A stretch of DNA of 5,203 nt from contig CADBMQ010000175.1 in the NCBI GenBank assembly GCA_902795765.1, positions 1 through 5,203 on the forward strand, written 5' to 3'. The position numbers were made by a program, and so were the translations under genes. The notes under the pieces are model-generated. The model did no database searches. It saw nothing but the letters and a program-made list of their open reading frames with translations, and was not told the origin of the DNA. Positions 1 to 5,045 of the stretch are shown here, one piece after another. The stretch's first letter is position 1. Each line of letters starts with the position of its first letter. This stretch comes from Oscillospiraceae bacterium. Its GTDB lineage: Bacteria; Bacillota; Clostridia; Oscillospirales; Acutalibacteraceae.

Positions 1-271
1 CGAAGATTTCGAGATTTATACAACCTATGAAGACACATACCATACAAAGCCAAACCCCGATTATTATTTGGAAGTCGCAAATCGACTTGGCGTTAAGCCC
101 GAAGAGTGTCTTATGGTTGGAAATGATGTAGGCGAAGATATGGTAGCAGAAAAGGTTGGTATGAAAGTCTTTTTGCTAACCGACTGTTTAATAAACAAAA
201 ACAATGATGACATTTCGAAGTACCCGAATGGAGATTTTGATAAACTGTCCGAGTACATAGAAAACATTTAG
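1..271 (+). CDS. HAD-family hydrolase (phosphatase), C-terminal part
   Basis: Only the last 89 residues are in the window; the reading frame is open from base 2 and the start lies upstream. Two core motifs of the haloacid dehalogenase superfamily are visible. The motif III lysine is in THTKPNP-like context (HTKPNPDYY, visible residues 14-22), and the acidic motif IV is VGNDVGEDM (visible residues 39-47), whose aspartates coordinate Mg2+. The spacing between them and the following GMKVFLLTD strand fit a Rossmann-like HAD phosphatase of the cytosol. The nucleophile DxD motif and the cap domain are outside the window, so the substrate cannot be named. The stop codon is 13 bases before the first degV gene, whose ribosome binding site fills the gap, so the two genes are probably cotranscribed. 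The family call is firm; the specific function is unknown. Confidence 0.85.
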   Translation, partial: EDFEIYTTYEDTYHTKPNPDYYLEVANRLGVKPEECLMVGNDVGEDMVAEKVGMKVFLLTDCLINKNNDDISKYPNGDFDKLSEYIENI

Positions 272-284
272 TCGGAGGAAATGT

Positions 285-1148
285 ATGAATGAATATGTAA
301 TTTGCACCGATTCTGCGTGTGATATTCGAGAGAATGTTCTCAAAGAATGGGGAGTTCCGTCATGGGATTTGACATTTAAATTTGATGGTAGCGATAAAGA
401 GTATATCGAAAGTGATATTTCCATAAAAGAATTTTACGATAAAATGCGTAATAAAGCAGTTGCAAAAACATCTGCAATCAATCCCGATACTTTTAGAGAA
501 AAGTTTGAAGAAATACTCAAACAAGGCAAAGACATTTTGTATTTGGGATTTTCTTCGGGACTCAGCACAACTTATAACTCTGCAAGAATTGCAGCAGAAG
601 AACTCAGCGAAGACTATCCCGATAGCAAAATTTCGGTGGTAGACGGCTTGTGTGCTTCGGCAGGTCAAGGGCTTTTTGTGTATCTCGTGCTTCAAAAGTC
701 GAAAGAGGGATTAAGCCTTGACGAATTGACAGAATACGCAGAAAACTTAAAACTCAAAATCTGCCATTGGTTCACAGTTGACGATCTTGTTTATTTAAAG
801 CGTGGTGGACGTGTTAGTCCGGCAGTAGCTTTTGTCGGGGGTATTCTCGGTATAAAACCCGTGCTTCATGTTGACGATGAAGGTCACCTTATCAATGTTA
901 GCAAAGCGAGAGGAAGAAAAGCATCAGTTGAGGCTTTGGTTCAAAAATACGGAGAACTCGCAACAGAAAAAGACGGAATTGCTTTTATCAGCCATGCTGA
1001 TTGCCTTGATGACGCAGAGTCATTGAAGGCACAACTTGTAGAGGAATACGGTGCAAAAGTTGAAATAATAACCGATATCGGCCCTGTAATCGGCGCACAT
1101 GCCGGCCCGGGTACAATAGCACTTTTCTTTGTTGGAGATCACAGATAA
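285..1148 (+). CDS. DegV family protein (fatty-acid-binding, FakB-like), copy 1
   Basis: A complete 287-residue DegV-fold protein, the usual length for the family. DegV proteins bind a single fatty acid. In Firmicutes that carry the kinase FakA, those called FakB present it for phosphorylation to acyl-phosphate, for phospholipid synthesis. Motifs in order: TDSACD (8-13), KTSAINP (61-67; the Thr-Ser normally contacts the carboxylate), GFSSGLSTTYNSA (88-100), VVDG (118-121), FTVDDLVYLKRGGRVS (163-178), GIKP (189-192) and IGPVIGAHAGPG (265-276, with the conserved His272). All expected ligand-contact motifs are present; the common LSGTY is LSTTY here. The start at 285 sits 6 bases after GGAGG (274-278). 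It follows the HAD gene by 13 bases and precedes a second degV by 12, suggesting one operon. No fakA is in view, so a role in fatty-acid use is inferred from the family only. Confidence 0.93.
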   Translation: MNEYVICTDSACDIRENVLKEWGVPSWDLTFKFDGSDKEYIESDISIKEFYDKMRNKAVAKTSAINPDTFREKFEEILKQGKDILYLGFSSGLSTTYNSARIAAEELSEDYPDSKISVVDGLCASAGQGLFVYLVLQKSKEGLSLDELTEYAENLKLKICHWFTVDDLVYLKRGGRVSPAVAFVGGILGIKPVLHVDDEGHLINVSKARGRKASVEALVQKYGELATEKDGIAFISHADCLDDAESLKAQLVEEYGAKVEIITDIGPVIGAHAGPGTIALFFVGDHR

Positions 1149-1160
1149 GGCGGTAATGCT

Positions 1161-1991
1161 ATGATAAAAATAATGATAGACTCTTCTGCCGATTGCAGAA
1201 ATCCTGAATTATACGATATTTTCGTGCCGATTTCGGTTAATATTGACGGCAAGGATTATTTAGACGGAGTTGACCTTGGATCAGACGCTTTTTATAATCT
1301 CCTTGCGTCTGCAAAGGAATTTCCGCATACATCTCAACCGTCTCCCGACTACTTTTTGAAAAATTTTGAAAAAGCAAAAGCAGACGGTGACGAGATAATC
1401 TATTTTGCACTTTCCTCGGCGCTTAGCGGTACATATCAAAGTGCTTGTATCGCAAAAGATATGGTTGATTATGACGGAGTTTATGTCGTAGACACGCAGA
1501 ATGCTACTCATATGATAGAAATTCTGTTGAGATACGCAAATAAACTCATCGCAGACGGATTTTCTGCAAAGGAAATTTTTGAAAAGTGCGAAGAAGTTAA
1601 GACAAGAATACGAGTTTATGCAGGTGTTGACACTCTCGAATACCTTGTAAAAGGCGGTAGAGTTAGCAGAACAGCAGGATTTGTCGGCACACTTGCAAAC
1701 ATCAAGCCTATTATCACCGTCACAGTTGACGGTCGAGTTGAAGCAATCGGCAAGGCACTCGGTTTTGCAAAAGCAGTTCAAACAGTTGTCGATAAAGTGA
1801 AAAAGTTTGAAGTTGACGAAGAATTTCCGGTTCGCACACTTTATACATACGGCGAAGAAAACTGCGATAAACTCGAAGATAAGCTCAAAGAGAACGGATA
1901 CGAAATCGAGGGCAGAGATCAAATCGGTCCGACAATCGGAACGCACCTCGGTAACGGAGTTTACGGAGTGTATTTTGTTGAGAAAAAGTAG
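1161..1991 (+). CDS. DegV family protein (fatty-acid-binding, FakB-like), copy 2
   Basis: A complete 276-residue DegV protein, a clear but diverged paralogue of the gene just upstream. Motifs: DSSAD (7-11), HTSQPSP (56-62), ALSSALSGTYQSA (83-95), VDTQNAT (110-116), VDTLEYLVKGGRVSRTAGFVG (156-176), IKPI (181-184) and IGPTIGTHLGNG (255-266, His262). This is the textbook lipid-binding DegV pattern, and the TSQPS and LSGTY forms are closer to family consensus than copy 1. The expected role is binding one fatty acid in the cytosol and handing it to a FakA-type kinase; chain preference cannot be read from sequence by eye. The start at 1161 is preceded by AAGGCGG (1147-1153), which overlaps the upstream stop codon and is 7 bases from the ATG. 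This favours cotranscription, and possibly translational coupling. Transcription probably ends at the hairpins at 2038-2130. Confidence 0.93.
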   Translation: MIKIMIDSSADCRNPELYDIFVPISVNIDGKDYLDGVDLGSDAFYNLLASAKEFPHTSQPSPDYFLKNFEKAKADGDEIIYFALSSALSGTYQSACIAKDMVDYDGVYVVDTQNATHMIEILLRYANKLIADGFSAKEIFEKCEEVKTRIRVYAGVDTLEYLVKGGRVSRTAGFVGTLANIKPIITVTVDGRVEAIGKALGFAKAVQTVVDKVKKFEVDEEFPVRTLYTYGEENCDKLEDKLKENGYEIEGRDQIGPTIGTHLGNGVYGVYFVEKK

Positions 1992-2037
1992 TTTTCGGAT
2001 AGAAAATTAAAAATTTAATACGAATGTCAAAAATGAC

Positions 2038-2068
2038 GACTGTTCAAAAAAACGCAGTCTTTTTATTT
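2038..2068 (+). terminator. Weak possible terminator after the degV pair
   Basis: GACTG (2038-2042) can pair with CAGTC (2055-2059), plus one T-G pair inside, leaving a loop of about 10 bases rich in A. TTTTTATTT follows directly. The stem is short and AT content is high, so it may be only a first, leaky stop ahead of the much stronger hairpin at 2095-2130. Confidence 0.35.
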
Positions 2069-2094
2069 GACCAATTCTTGCAAAGCCTTTATTT

Positions 2095-2130
2095 AAGCCA
2101 ACTCTACTATTGGTAGAGTTGGCTTTTTTA
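2095..2130 (+). terminator. Rho-independent terminator of the HAD-degV-degV unit
   Basis: A perfect 13-bp stem, AAGCCAACTCTAC (2095-2107) against GTAGAGTTGGCTT (2113-2125), with a 5-base loop TATTG and a run of six T (2124-2129). It lies about 100 bases after the stop of the second degV and about 75 bases before the promoter of the third. It therefore separates the two transcription units. Confidence 0.9.
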
Positions 2131-2201
2131 ATTCTACTAACTGTTTTTCGTCATTCTACTCCATTTAAAAAAAGAATTAGAGTTGCGTTTTGATGAAAGA
2201 C

Positions 2202-2224
2202 ATTGCCATATTGATTGTGGCAAT
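2202..2224. promoter_or_regulatory. Operator-like inverted repeat over the degV3 promoter
   Basis: ATTGCCA (2202-2208) and TGGCAAT (2218-2224) form a perfect 7-bp inverted repeat with a 9-base spacer. The left arm contains the whole -35 box and the right arm ends just before the -10. A repressor bound here would block RNA polymerase directly. The binding protein is not identified, and the site is inferred from symmetry and position alone. Confidence 0.5.
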
Positions 2225-2231
2225 ATATAAT
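2203..2231 (+). promoter_or_regulatory. Vegetative promoter of the third degV gene
   Basis: TTGCCA (2203-2208; five of six match to the -35 consensus) and TATAAT (2226-2231; perfect -10) are separated by exactly 17 bases. The predicted transcription start is near 2238, leaving a leader of about 36 bases to the ATG at 2274. This start excludes initiation at the in-frame TTG/ATG codons at 2190-2195. Confidence 0.8.
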
Positions 2232-2262
2232 ATGCGTATCGTGTTGAAAACGAGTATGAAAA

Positions 2263-2276
2263 AGGAGAAACAAATG
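2263..2276 (+). promoter_or_regulatory. Ribosome binding site fixing the degV3 start
   Basis: AGGAG (2263-2267) lies 6 bases before the ATG at 2274. This start puts the conserved ADSSAD strand at residues 8-13, as in the other two DegV proteins. The longer in-frame option beginning at 2190 has no good ribosome binding site and lies upstream of the promoter. Confidence 0.85.
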
Positions 2277-3110
2277 GAGAATTACAAAATCGTTGCAGAC
2301 TCATCTGCGGATATATTATCGATAAAAGATGTAGCATTTTCTTTTGCACCGCTTAAAATTATCACAAGCGAAAATGAGTATGTTGATAACTCTGATTTGA
2401 ATGTTGCTGATATGATAAATACACTTTTCAAATATAAGGGCAAGTCGTCAACTTCTTGCCCGAATGCAGAAGATTGGCTCGATGCATTTGGCGACAGCGA
2501 GAATATTTTTTGTGTGCCGATTTCAAAAAATATGTCGGGTTGCTATAATACGGCTATTATTGCGAAAGAGCTTTACGAGGAAAAGCACCCCGATAGAAAG
2601 GTGTTTGTGCTTGATACACTAAACGCAGGACCTGGACTCAAACTGATGATTGAAAAGTTGTGCGAACTCATAAAGTCGGGCAGAGATTTTGATGAAATCT
2701 GCACCGAAATTATGAGCTACCAAAAACAGGTTTCACTTGTTTTCGCACTTGAATCGGTACGCAATTTTGCTAATAACGGCAGAATTAACCCGATAATCGC
2801 AAAGACTGTCGGACTTCTCGGCATTCGCATTTTATCAAAAGCGAGCGAGCAAGGTGAAATACAAATAATTGATAAGTGCAGGGGAGAGGAAAAAGCATTA
2901 AACCACCTCTCGAAGCTCGTTTTTGAGAACGCAAAGGCAGACGGCAAGATACGCATCTCGCATTGCTTGAACGAGTCAACTGCAATAAAACTTCGTGTGA
3001 AAATTTTAGAGCAACTACCCAACGCAGATATAGAAGTGTACGATTGCCGTGGACTTTGTGGGTTCTATATGGAAAAAGGCGGAATATTAGTCGGGTATGA
3101 AAACAAGTAA
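2274..3110 (+). CDS. Divergent DegV family protein, copy 3
   Basis: A 278-residue DegV-fold protein, normal in length. The N-terminal half is recognisable: ADSSAD (8-13), STSCPN (59-64, in place of the TSQPS motif), ISKNMSGCYNTA (83-94, in place of LSxxLSGTYxSA) and LDT (113-115). The second half departs from consensus. ESVRNFANNGRI (160-171) stands where LEYLxxGGRVS is expected, LGIRILSK (182-189) replaces the IKP region, and the C-terminal signature IGPxIGTHxGxG is replaced by CRGLCGFYMEKGG (258-270). In that alignment the conserved histidine is a tyrosine (Tyr265). The overall fold is probably kept, but the pocket should differ, so a different ligand or regulatory role is possible. It is transcribed alone from its own promoter with an operator-like repeat. 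The DegV call is strong; fatty-acid binding is uncertain. Confidence 0.9.
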   Translation: MENYKIVADSSADILSIKDVAFSFAPLKIITSENEYVDNSDLNVADMINTLFKYKGKSSTSCPNAEDWLDAFGDSENIFCVPISKNMSGCYNTAIIAKELYEEKHPDRKVFVLDTLNAGPGLKLMIEKLCELIKSGRDFDEICTEIMSYQKQVSLVFALESVRNFANNGRINPIIAKTVGLLGIRILSKASEQGEIQIIDKCRGEEKALNHLSKLVFENAKADGKIRISHCLNESTAIKLRVKILEQLPNADIEVYDCRGLCGFYMEKGGILVGYENK

Positions 3111-3136
3111 ATGGTAGACACTTTTGTATCTACCAT
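3111..3136 (+). terminator. Hairpin directly after degV3, possible 3' end structure
   Basis: ATGGTAGA (3111-3118) pairs with TCTACCAT (3129-3136). An inner AC/GT pair closes a TTTT loop after one mismatch. The stem abuts the TAA stop. No T-run follows, so it is not a standard Rho-independent terminator; it may still stop polymerase poorly or protect the mRNA end. No other plus-strand terminator is evident before the convergent tRNA. Confidence 0.35.
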
Positions 3137-3190
3137 CATCGCATCATTTAAAAATTTATATCATAACGACATATAAACACATTAAGCAAT

Positions 3191-3220
3191 AAAAAAGCAG
3201 TACCACCAAAGTGATACTGC
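3191..3220 (-). terminator. Rho-independent terminator of the tRNA-Pro gene
   Basis: Read on the minus strand, GCAGTATCAC and GTGGTACTGC (3197-3220) form a 10-bp stem with one T-G pair and a 4-base loop. Six T follow (3191-3196). It starts five bases after the tRNA CCA end, so the tRNA is a single-gene transcript. Confidence 0.85.
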
Positions 3221-3225
3221 AAAAA

Positions 3226-3302
3226 TGGTCGAGGCGACAGGATTTGAACCTGCGGCCTCTGCGTCCCGAACGCAGCGCTCTACCAAACTGAGCCACGCCT
3301 CG
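3226..3302 (-). tRNA. tRNA-Pro, anticodon CGG
   Basis: A complete 77-base cloverleaf. On the minus strand the acceptor arms are CGAGGCG and CGCCTCG (3296-3302 and 3230-3236), with discriminator A and an encoded CCA (3226-3228). The anticodon stem CTGCG/CGCAG encloses the loop TTCGGGA, giving anticodon CGG (plus-strand bases 3266-3268), which reads the proline codon CCG. The T arm GCAGG-TTCAAAT-CCTGT is canonical. A 5' C rather than G, the G after the anticodon and the D-loop TTTGGTA all fit bacterial proline tRNAs. It has its own promoter and terminator. Confidence 0.97.
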
Positions 3303-3317
3303 ACATACGACTTGATT

Positions 3318-3346
3318 ATTATATTATAAAAAATTGGTTTTGTCAA
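3318..3346 (-). promoter_or_regulatory. Consensus promoter of tRNA-Pro
   Basis: On the minus strand, TTGACA (3341-3346) and TATAAT (3318-3323) are both perfect, with a 17-base spacer. A second overlapping TATAAT at 3323-3328 would leave only 12 bases and is not favoured. The predicted start is near 3310, giving a leader of about 8 bases before the mature tRNA. Confidence 0.9.
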
Positions 3347-3377
3347 GTAGTTAAATTAAAATTTTTAAGATTACAAG

Positions 3378-3408
3378 AAAAAAGCGTGACCTTTTAGCCA
3401 CGCTTTTC
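3378..3408 (-). terminator. Terminator of the four-TM membrane protein gene
   Basis: AAAAGCGTG (3380-3388) pairs perfectly with CACGCTTTT (3399-3407) around a 10-base loop. On the minus strand the stem is followed by a run of six T (3378-3383). It begins about 15 bases after the stop codon of the membrane protein gene. The shape is nearly symmetric, so it could also stop plus-strand transcription weakly. Confidence 0.85.
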
Positions 3409-3422
3409 GTAGAATAAGTAAA

Positions 3423-3854
3423 TTATTCAGCTGATTTCTTGTTCAAAACTGCACCGATAAGATAAAGTACCGGAAGAACGAGACCTAAGAGAGTCGACCA
3501 AACGCTGAATCCATCGGGATATGTGATAGCCATAACAATGTTGGAAATAACATTTACAGCAATAACAATCACACCCCAAATGAAGCAAGTGTTAGCCTTC
3601 TCAGGTTTCTTAGCGTTAGCAACACCGATGATACCTGCAACGAATTCAGCAACAACGCCAACGAATCCGAGAACAACTGCAATCCAAACAGTGGGAGAAA
3701 TATCAGAGGTAACTGTACCAAAGCTAACATTTGACTCCGCAGCAACACCGAGAGCAGCGATACCAGCAGCCAATACGATTTCAAGAATCAATGCGATTGC
3801 ACTGAAAATGATCATAAGGATACCGGTAACCTTAAGAAATTTTGCACCTTTCAT
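3423..3854 (-). CDS. Uncharacterised small membrane protein with four predicted TM segments
   Basis: A 143-residue protein I cannot assign to a named family. Hydrophobic stretches at about 8-38, 55-80, 89-111 and 118-137 suggest four membrane segments. Positive charge at the N terminus (MKGAKFLK), in the loop at 82-87 (KKPEK) and at the C-terminal NKK suggests that both ends and the middle loop face the cytoplasm. The longest outward stretch (about 40-54) is polar and Ser/Thr rich. No catalytic motif is visible, and it lacks a cleavable signal peptide. The start at 3854 is supported by AGGAGG (3863-3868) 8 bases upstream. It is monocistronic, with a consensus promoter and a good terminator. 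Ten of its 13 glycine codons are GGT, which with the strong promoter suggests high expression. Function unknown; a small tetraspan envelope protein is the most that can be said. Confidence 0.85.
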   Translation of the reverse strand: MKGAKFLKVTGILMIIFSAIALILEIVLAAGIAALGVAAESNVSFGTVTSDISPTVWIAVVLGFVGVVAEFVAGIIGVANAKKPEKANTCFIWGVIVIAVNVISNIVMAITYPDGFSVWSTLLGLVLPVLYLIGAVLNKKSAE

Positions 3855-3880
3855 AACATAATCCTCCTATTTAAATTTTA

Positions 3881-3907
3881 TATTAAGCTCAAAAATTGAG
3901 CATAATA
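3881..3907. promoter_or_regulatory. Palindrome in the 5' UTR of the membrane protein gene
   Basis: GCTCAA-AAA-TTGAGC (3887-3901) is a perfect 6-bp inverted repeat. After one A/A mismatch it extends by TATTA/TAATA (3881-3885 and 3903-3907). In the minus-strand transcript it would lie at roughly +11 to +37, between the start site and the ribosome binding site. It could act as an operator, or as an mRNA hairpin stabilising the transcript; the sequence alone does not decide. Confidence 0.45.
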
Positions 3908-3924
3908 CCATATATCGTGTATTT

Positions 3925-3953
3925 ATTATATCAAATGTGATAGATAATGTCAA
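3925..3953 (-). promoter_or_regulatory. Consensus promoter of the membrane protein gene
   Basis: On the minus strand, TTGACA (3948-3953) and TATAAT (3925-3930) are perfect and 17 bases apart. Transcription should start near 3918, giving a leader of about 64 bases. It is divergent from the rplU promoter; the two -35 boxes are about 40 bases apart across an AT-rich stretch. Confidence 0.9.
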
Positions 3954-3992
3954 TCTTTTTTTATAAAAACATAAAAAACAACAATATTCCAC

Positions 3993-4021
3993 TTGACATT
4001 TAAAGTCTAATAGGTTATAAT
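3993..4021 (+). promoter_or_regulatory. Consensus promoter of the rplU-prp-rpmA operon
   Basis: TTGACA (3993-3998) and TATAAT (4016-4021) are perfect and 17 bases apart. The 35 bases upstream are A/T-rich with A-tracts and may serve as an UP element. The predicted start, near 4028, coincides with the 5' base of the folded L21 leader. Confidence 0.92.
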
Positions 4022-4028
4022 AGTTAAG

Positions 4029-4107
4029 CCGCTTATTGTGGGCATTAGAAAAGTGAGTTCAAACTCCGCCCAAGGATAGCGAGTCTTAAAAAGGTAGGTA
4101 AAGTAGA
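4029..4107 (+). ncRNA. Ribosomal protein L21 leader (cis-regulatory RNA)
   Basis: The leader of rplU can fold into a nested structure. The outer stem is CGCT-AT (4030-4036, one bulged T) with ATAGCG (4076-4081). Next is TGGGC (4039-4043) with GCCCA (4068-4072). The terminal hairpin is GAGT (4055-4058) with ACTC (4063-4066) around TCAA. Position, size and architecture agree with the known L21 leader of Firmicutes, proposed to bind L21 and feed back on the operon. The fold was drawn by hand, and the match to that RNA family is from memory. The ribosome binding site AAGGTAGG (4091-4098) lies just after the structure, so control of either transcription or translation is possible. Confidence 0.7.
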
Positions 4108-4413
4108 ATGTACGCAATTTTTGAAACCGGCGGAAAGCAGTACAAAGTTTCCGAGGGCGACGTAGTTTTCGTTGAGAAGCTCGTAGCAGACGAGGAAAGC
4201 GAAGTAGTGTTCGACAAGGTTATCGCAGTTGGCGGTGACGAATTCAAGGTAGGTTCACCTTACGTTGACGGTGCAAAGGTTATAGCTAAGGTTGCTAAAC
4301 AGGGCAAAGGCAAGAAACTCACAGTTTTCACCTATAAACCCAAAAAGAGCGAGAAGCGTAAACTTGGTCACAGACAGCCGTATACTAAACTTGAAATAGT
4401 TTCGATCGGCTAA
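4108..4413 (+). CDS. rplU: 50S ribosomal protein L21
   Basis: A complete 101-residue protein of the standard bacterial L21 length. It begins with the diagnostic [14 protein letters not shown] (1-14; the family signature is YAIxxxGGKQYKV) and continues through the GD-V-VEKL strand. The basic C-terminal half contains [26 protein letters not shown] (71-96), the segment that binds 23S rRNA. L21 is an early-assembling 50S protein contacting domain V region helices. The ATG at 4108 is preceded by AAGGTAGG (4091-4098) with a 9-base spacing. Its stop overlaps the start of the next gene (TAATG), suggesting translational coupling to prp. It is first in an operon with its own strong promoter and leader RNA. 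Confidence 0.98.
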   Translation: MYAIFETGGKQYKVSEGDVVFVEKLVADEESEVVFDKVIAVGGDEFKVGSPYVDGAKVIAKVAKQGKGKKLTVFTYKPKKSEKRKLGHRQPYTKLEIVSIG

Positions 4414-4730
4414 TGATCAAAGTCGTTTTTTATAAGAAAAACGAATTGATTTCGGGGTTTGATATAAAAGGTCACGCAACGATTGACGAAAACGATTTCG
4501 AAGGTTCGCTTGTATGCTCGGCAGTTTCGAGTGCCGCAATTATGACGGCTAATACAATAACCGAGATAATCGGCGATACGGCAGAAATAAAGGTGTCTGA
4601 CGGTGCGTTGTCGCTTAGATGTGCAGATGCTGAAAAGTGCAATAAAATATTGCAAGGCTTAGTATTACATTTATGCGATCTCGAACAGCAATATCCCGAA
4701 AAGATTTCAATTATTACAAAAACAGAATGA
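4413..4730 (+). CDS. prp: Ribosomal-processing cysteine protease Prp (YsxB family)
   Basis: A 105-residue protein of the YsxB/Prp family, normally encoded between L21 and L27 in Firmicutes, as here. Prp removes the N-terminal extension of L27, a step shown to be essential in Staphylococcus aureus. The catalytic histidine is His21 in GFDIKGHAT (15-23). The catalytic cysteine is Cys35 in LVCSAVSSA (33-41), the position of the usual IVCAAVS motif. The His-Cys distance is 14 residues; I recall 12 in S. aureus Prp (His22/Cys34), so the mobile loop covering the active site seems two residues longer. The start codon shares one base with the rplU stop and has no independent strong ribosome binding site, so translation is probably coupled. 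The substrate site is present in the adjacent rpmA. Confidence 0.95.
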   Translation: MIKVVFYKKNELISGFDIKGHATIDENDFEGSLVCSAVSSAAIMTANTITEIIGDTAEIKVSDGALSLRCADAEKCNKILQGLVLHLCDLEQQYPEKISIITKTE

Positions 4731-4753
4731 ATCCAGAAAGGAAAGTGTCTAAT

Positions 4754-4783
4754 ATGATCCGTGTAAACATTCAGTTGTTCGCT
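4754..4783 (+). other. L27 propeptide with Prp cleavage site
   Basis: These codons give the ten-residue extension [10 protein letters not shown]. The predicted scissile bond is between Ala10 and His11, that is between bases 4783 and 4784. In Firmicutes the site is usually LNLQFFA followed by SKKG or HKKG; here the second Phe position is Leu-Phe and the Leu-Asn is Val-Asn. Presence of prp directly upstream supports processing. Confidence 0.85.
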
Positions 4784-5035
4784 CATAAAAAAGGTATGGG
4801 TTCTACCAAGAACGGTAGAGATTCCGAATCCAAGCGTCTTGGCTTGAAGAGAGCGGACGGTCAGTTCGTACTCGCAGGCAACATTCTTGTTCGCCAAAGA
4901 GGTACTCATTTCCATCCCGGCACCAACGTTGGTAAGGGCTCAGACGATACTTTGTTCGCTTTGGTAGACGGCAAAGTTAAGTTTGAAACATTCGGCGCAG
5001 GCCGCAAGAGAGTAAGCGTATACGCTGAACAATGA
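4754..5035 (+). CDS. rpmA: 50S ribosomal protein L27 (with cleavable N-terminal extension)
   Basis: A 93-residue L27. After the extension (residues 1-10) come [14 protein letters not shown] (11-24), the basic N-terminal arm that reaches the peptidyl-transferase centre, and the core signature [16 protein letters not shown] (45-60). The C-terminal strand is [10 protein letters not shown] (81-90). The extension ends in NIQLFA (5-10), matching the NLQFFA-type site that Prp cleaves to leave the mature arm starting at residue 11. The ATG at 4754 is chosen because it gives this extension and has AGAAAGGA (4735-4742) 11 bases upstream. Longer in-frame starts would run back into prp. It lies 23 bases after prp in the same operon and is followed by a strong terminator. 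Confidence 0.98.
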   Translation: MIRVNIQLFAHKKGMGSTKNGRDSESKRLGLKRADGQFVLAGNILVRQRGTHFHPGTNVGKGSDDTLFALVDGKVKFETFGAGRKRVSVYAEQ

Positions 5036-5045
5036 TTGAAGTGAG

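Noticed and set aside
281..292. ATG at 281 giving a three-codon reading frame overlapping the start of the first degV
   Set aside because: It is only two bases from the ribosome binding site, too close for initiation; the ATG at 285 fits the spacing and the family N terminus.
1281..1946. 221-codon open frame on the minus strand, antisense to the second degV
   Set aside because: Cys- and Phe-rich translation without any recognisable domain, and the plus strand encodes a clear DegV protein.
2006..2019. Palindrome ATTAAA-AA-TTTAAT after the second degV
   Set aside because: Pure A/T symmetry in an AT-rich spacer is expected by chance; no T-run or promoter context.
2066..2095. Possible promoter TTGACC-17-TATTTA before the strong terminator
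   Set aside because: The -10 matches only three of six bases and the terminator follows at once, so no gene would be served.
2190..2273. In-frame upstream extension of the third degV (28 extra residues)
   Set aside because: It begins upstream of the promoter -10 box, lacks a good ribosome binding site, and would add a tail absent from the other DegV proteins. The ATG at 2274 has AGGAG at ideal spacing.
4673..4753. Longer N terminus for L27
   Set aside because: It would overlap prp in another frame and give a basic tail not found in L27; the start at 4754 gives the known Prp-cleavable extension.
4472..4915. 147-codon minus-strand open frame across prp and rpmA
   Set aside because: Antisense to two well-conserved genes, with no ribosome binding site or domain support.
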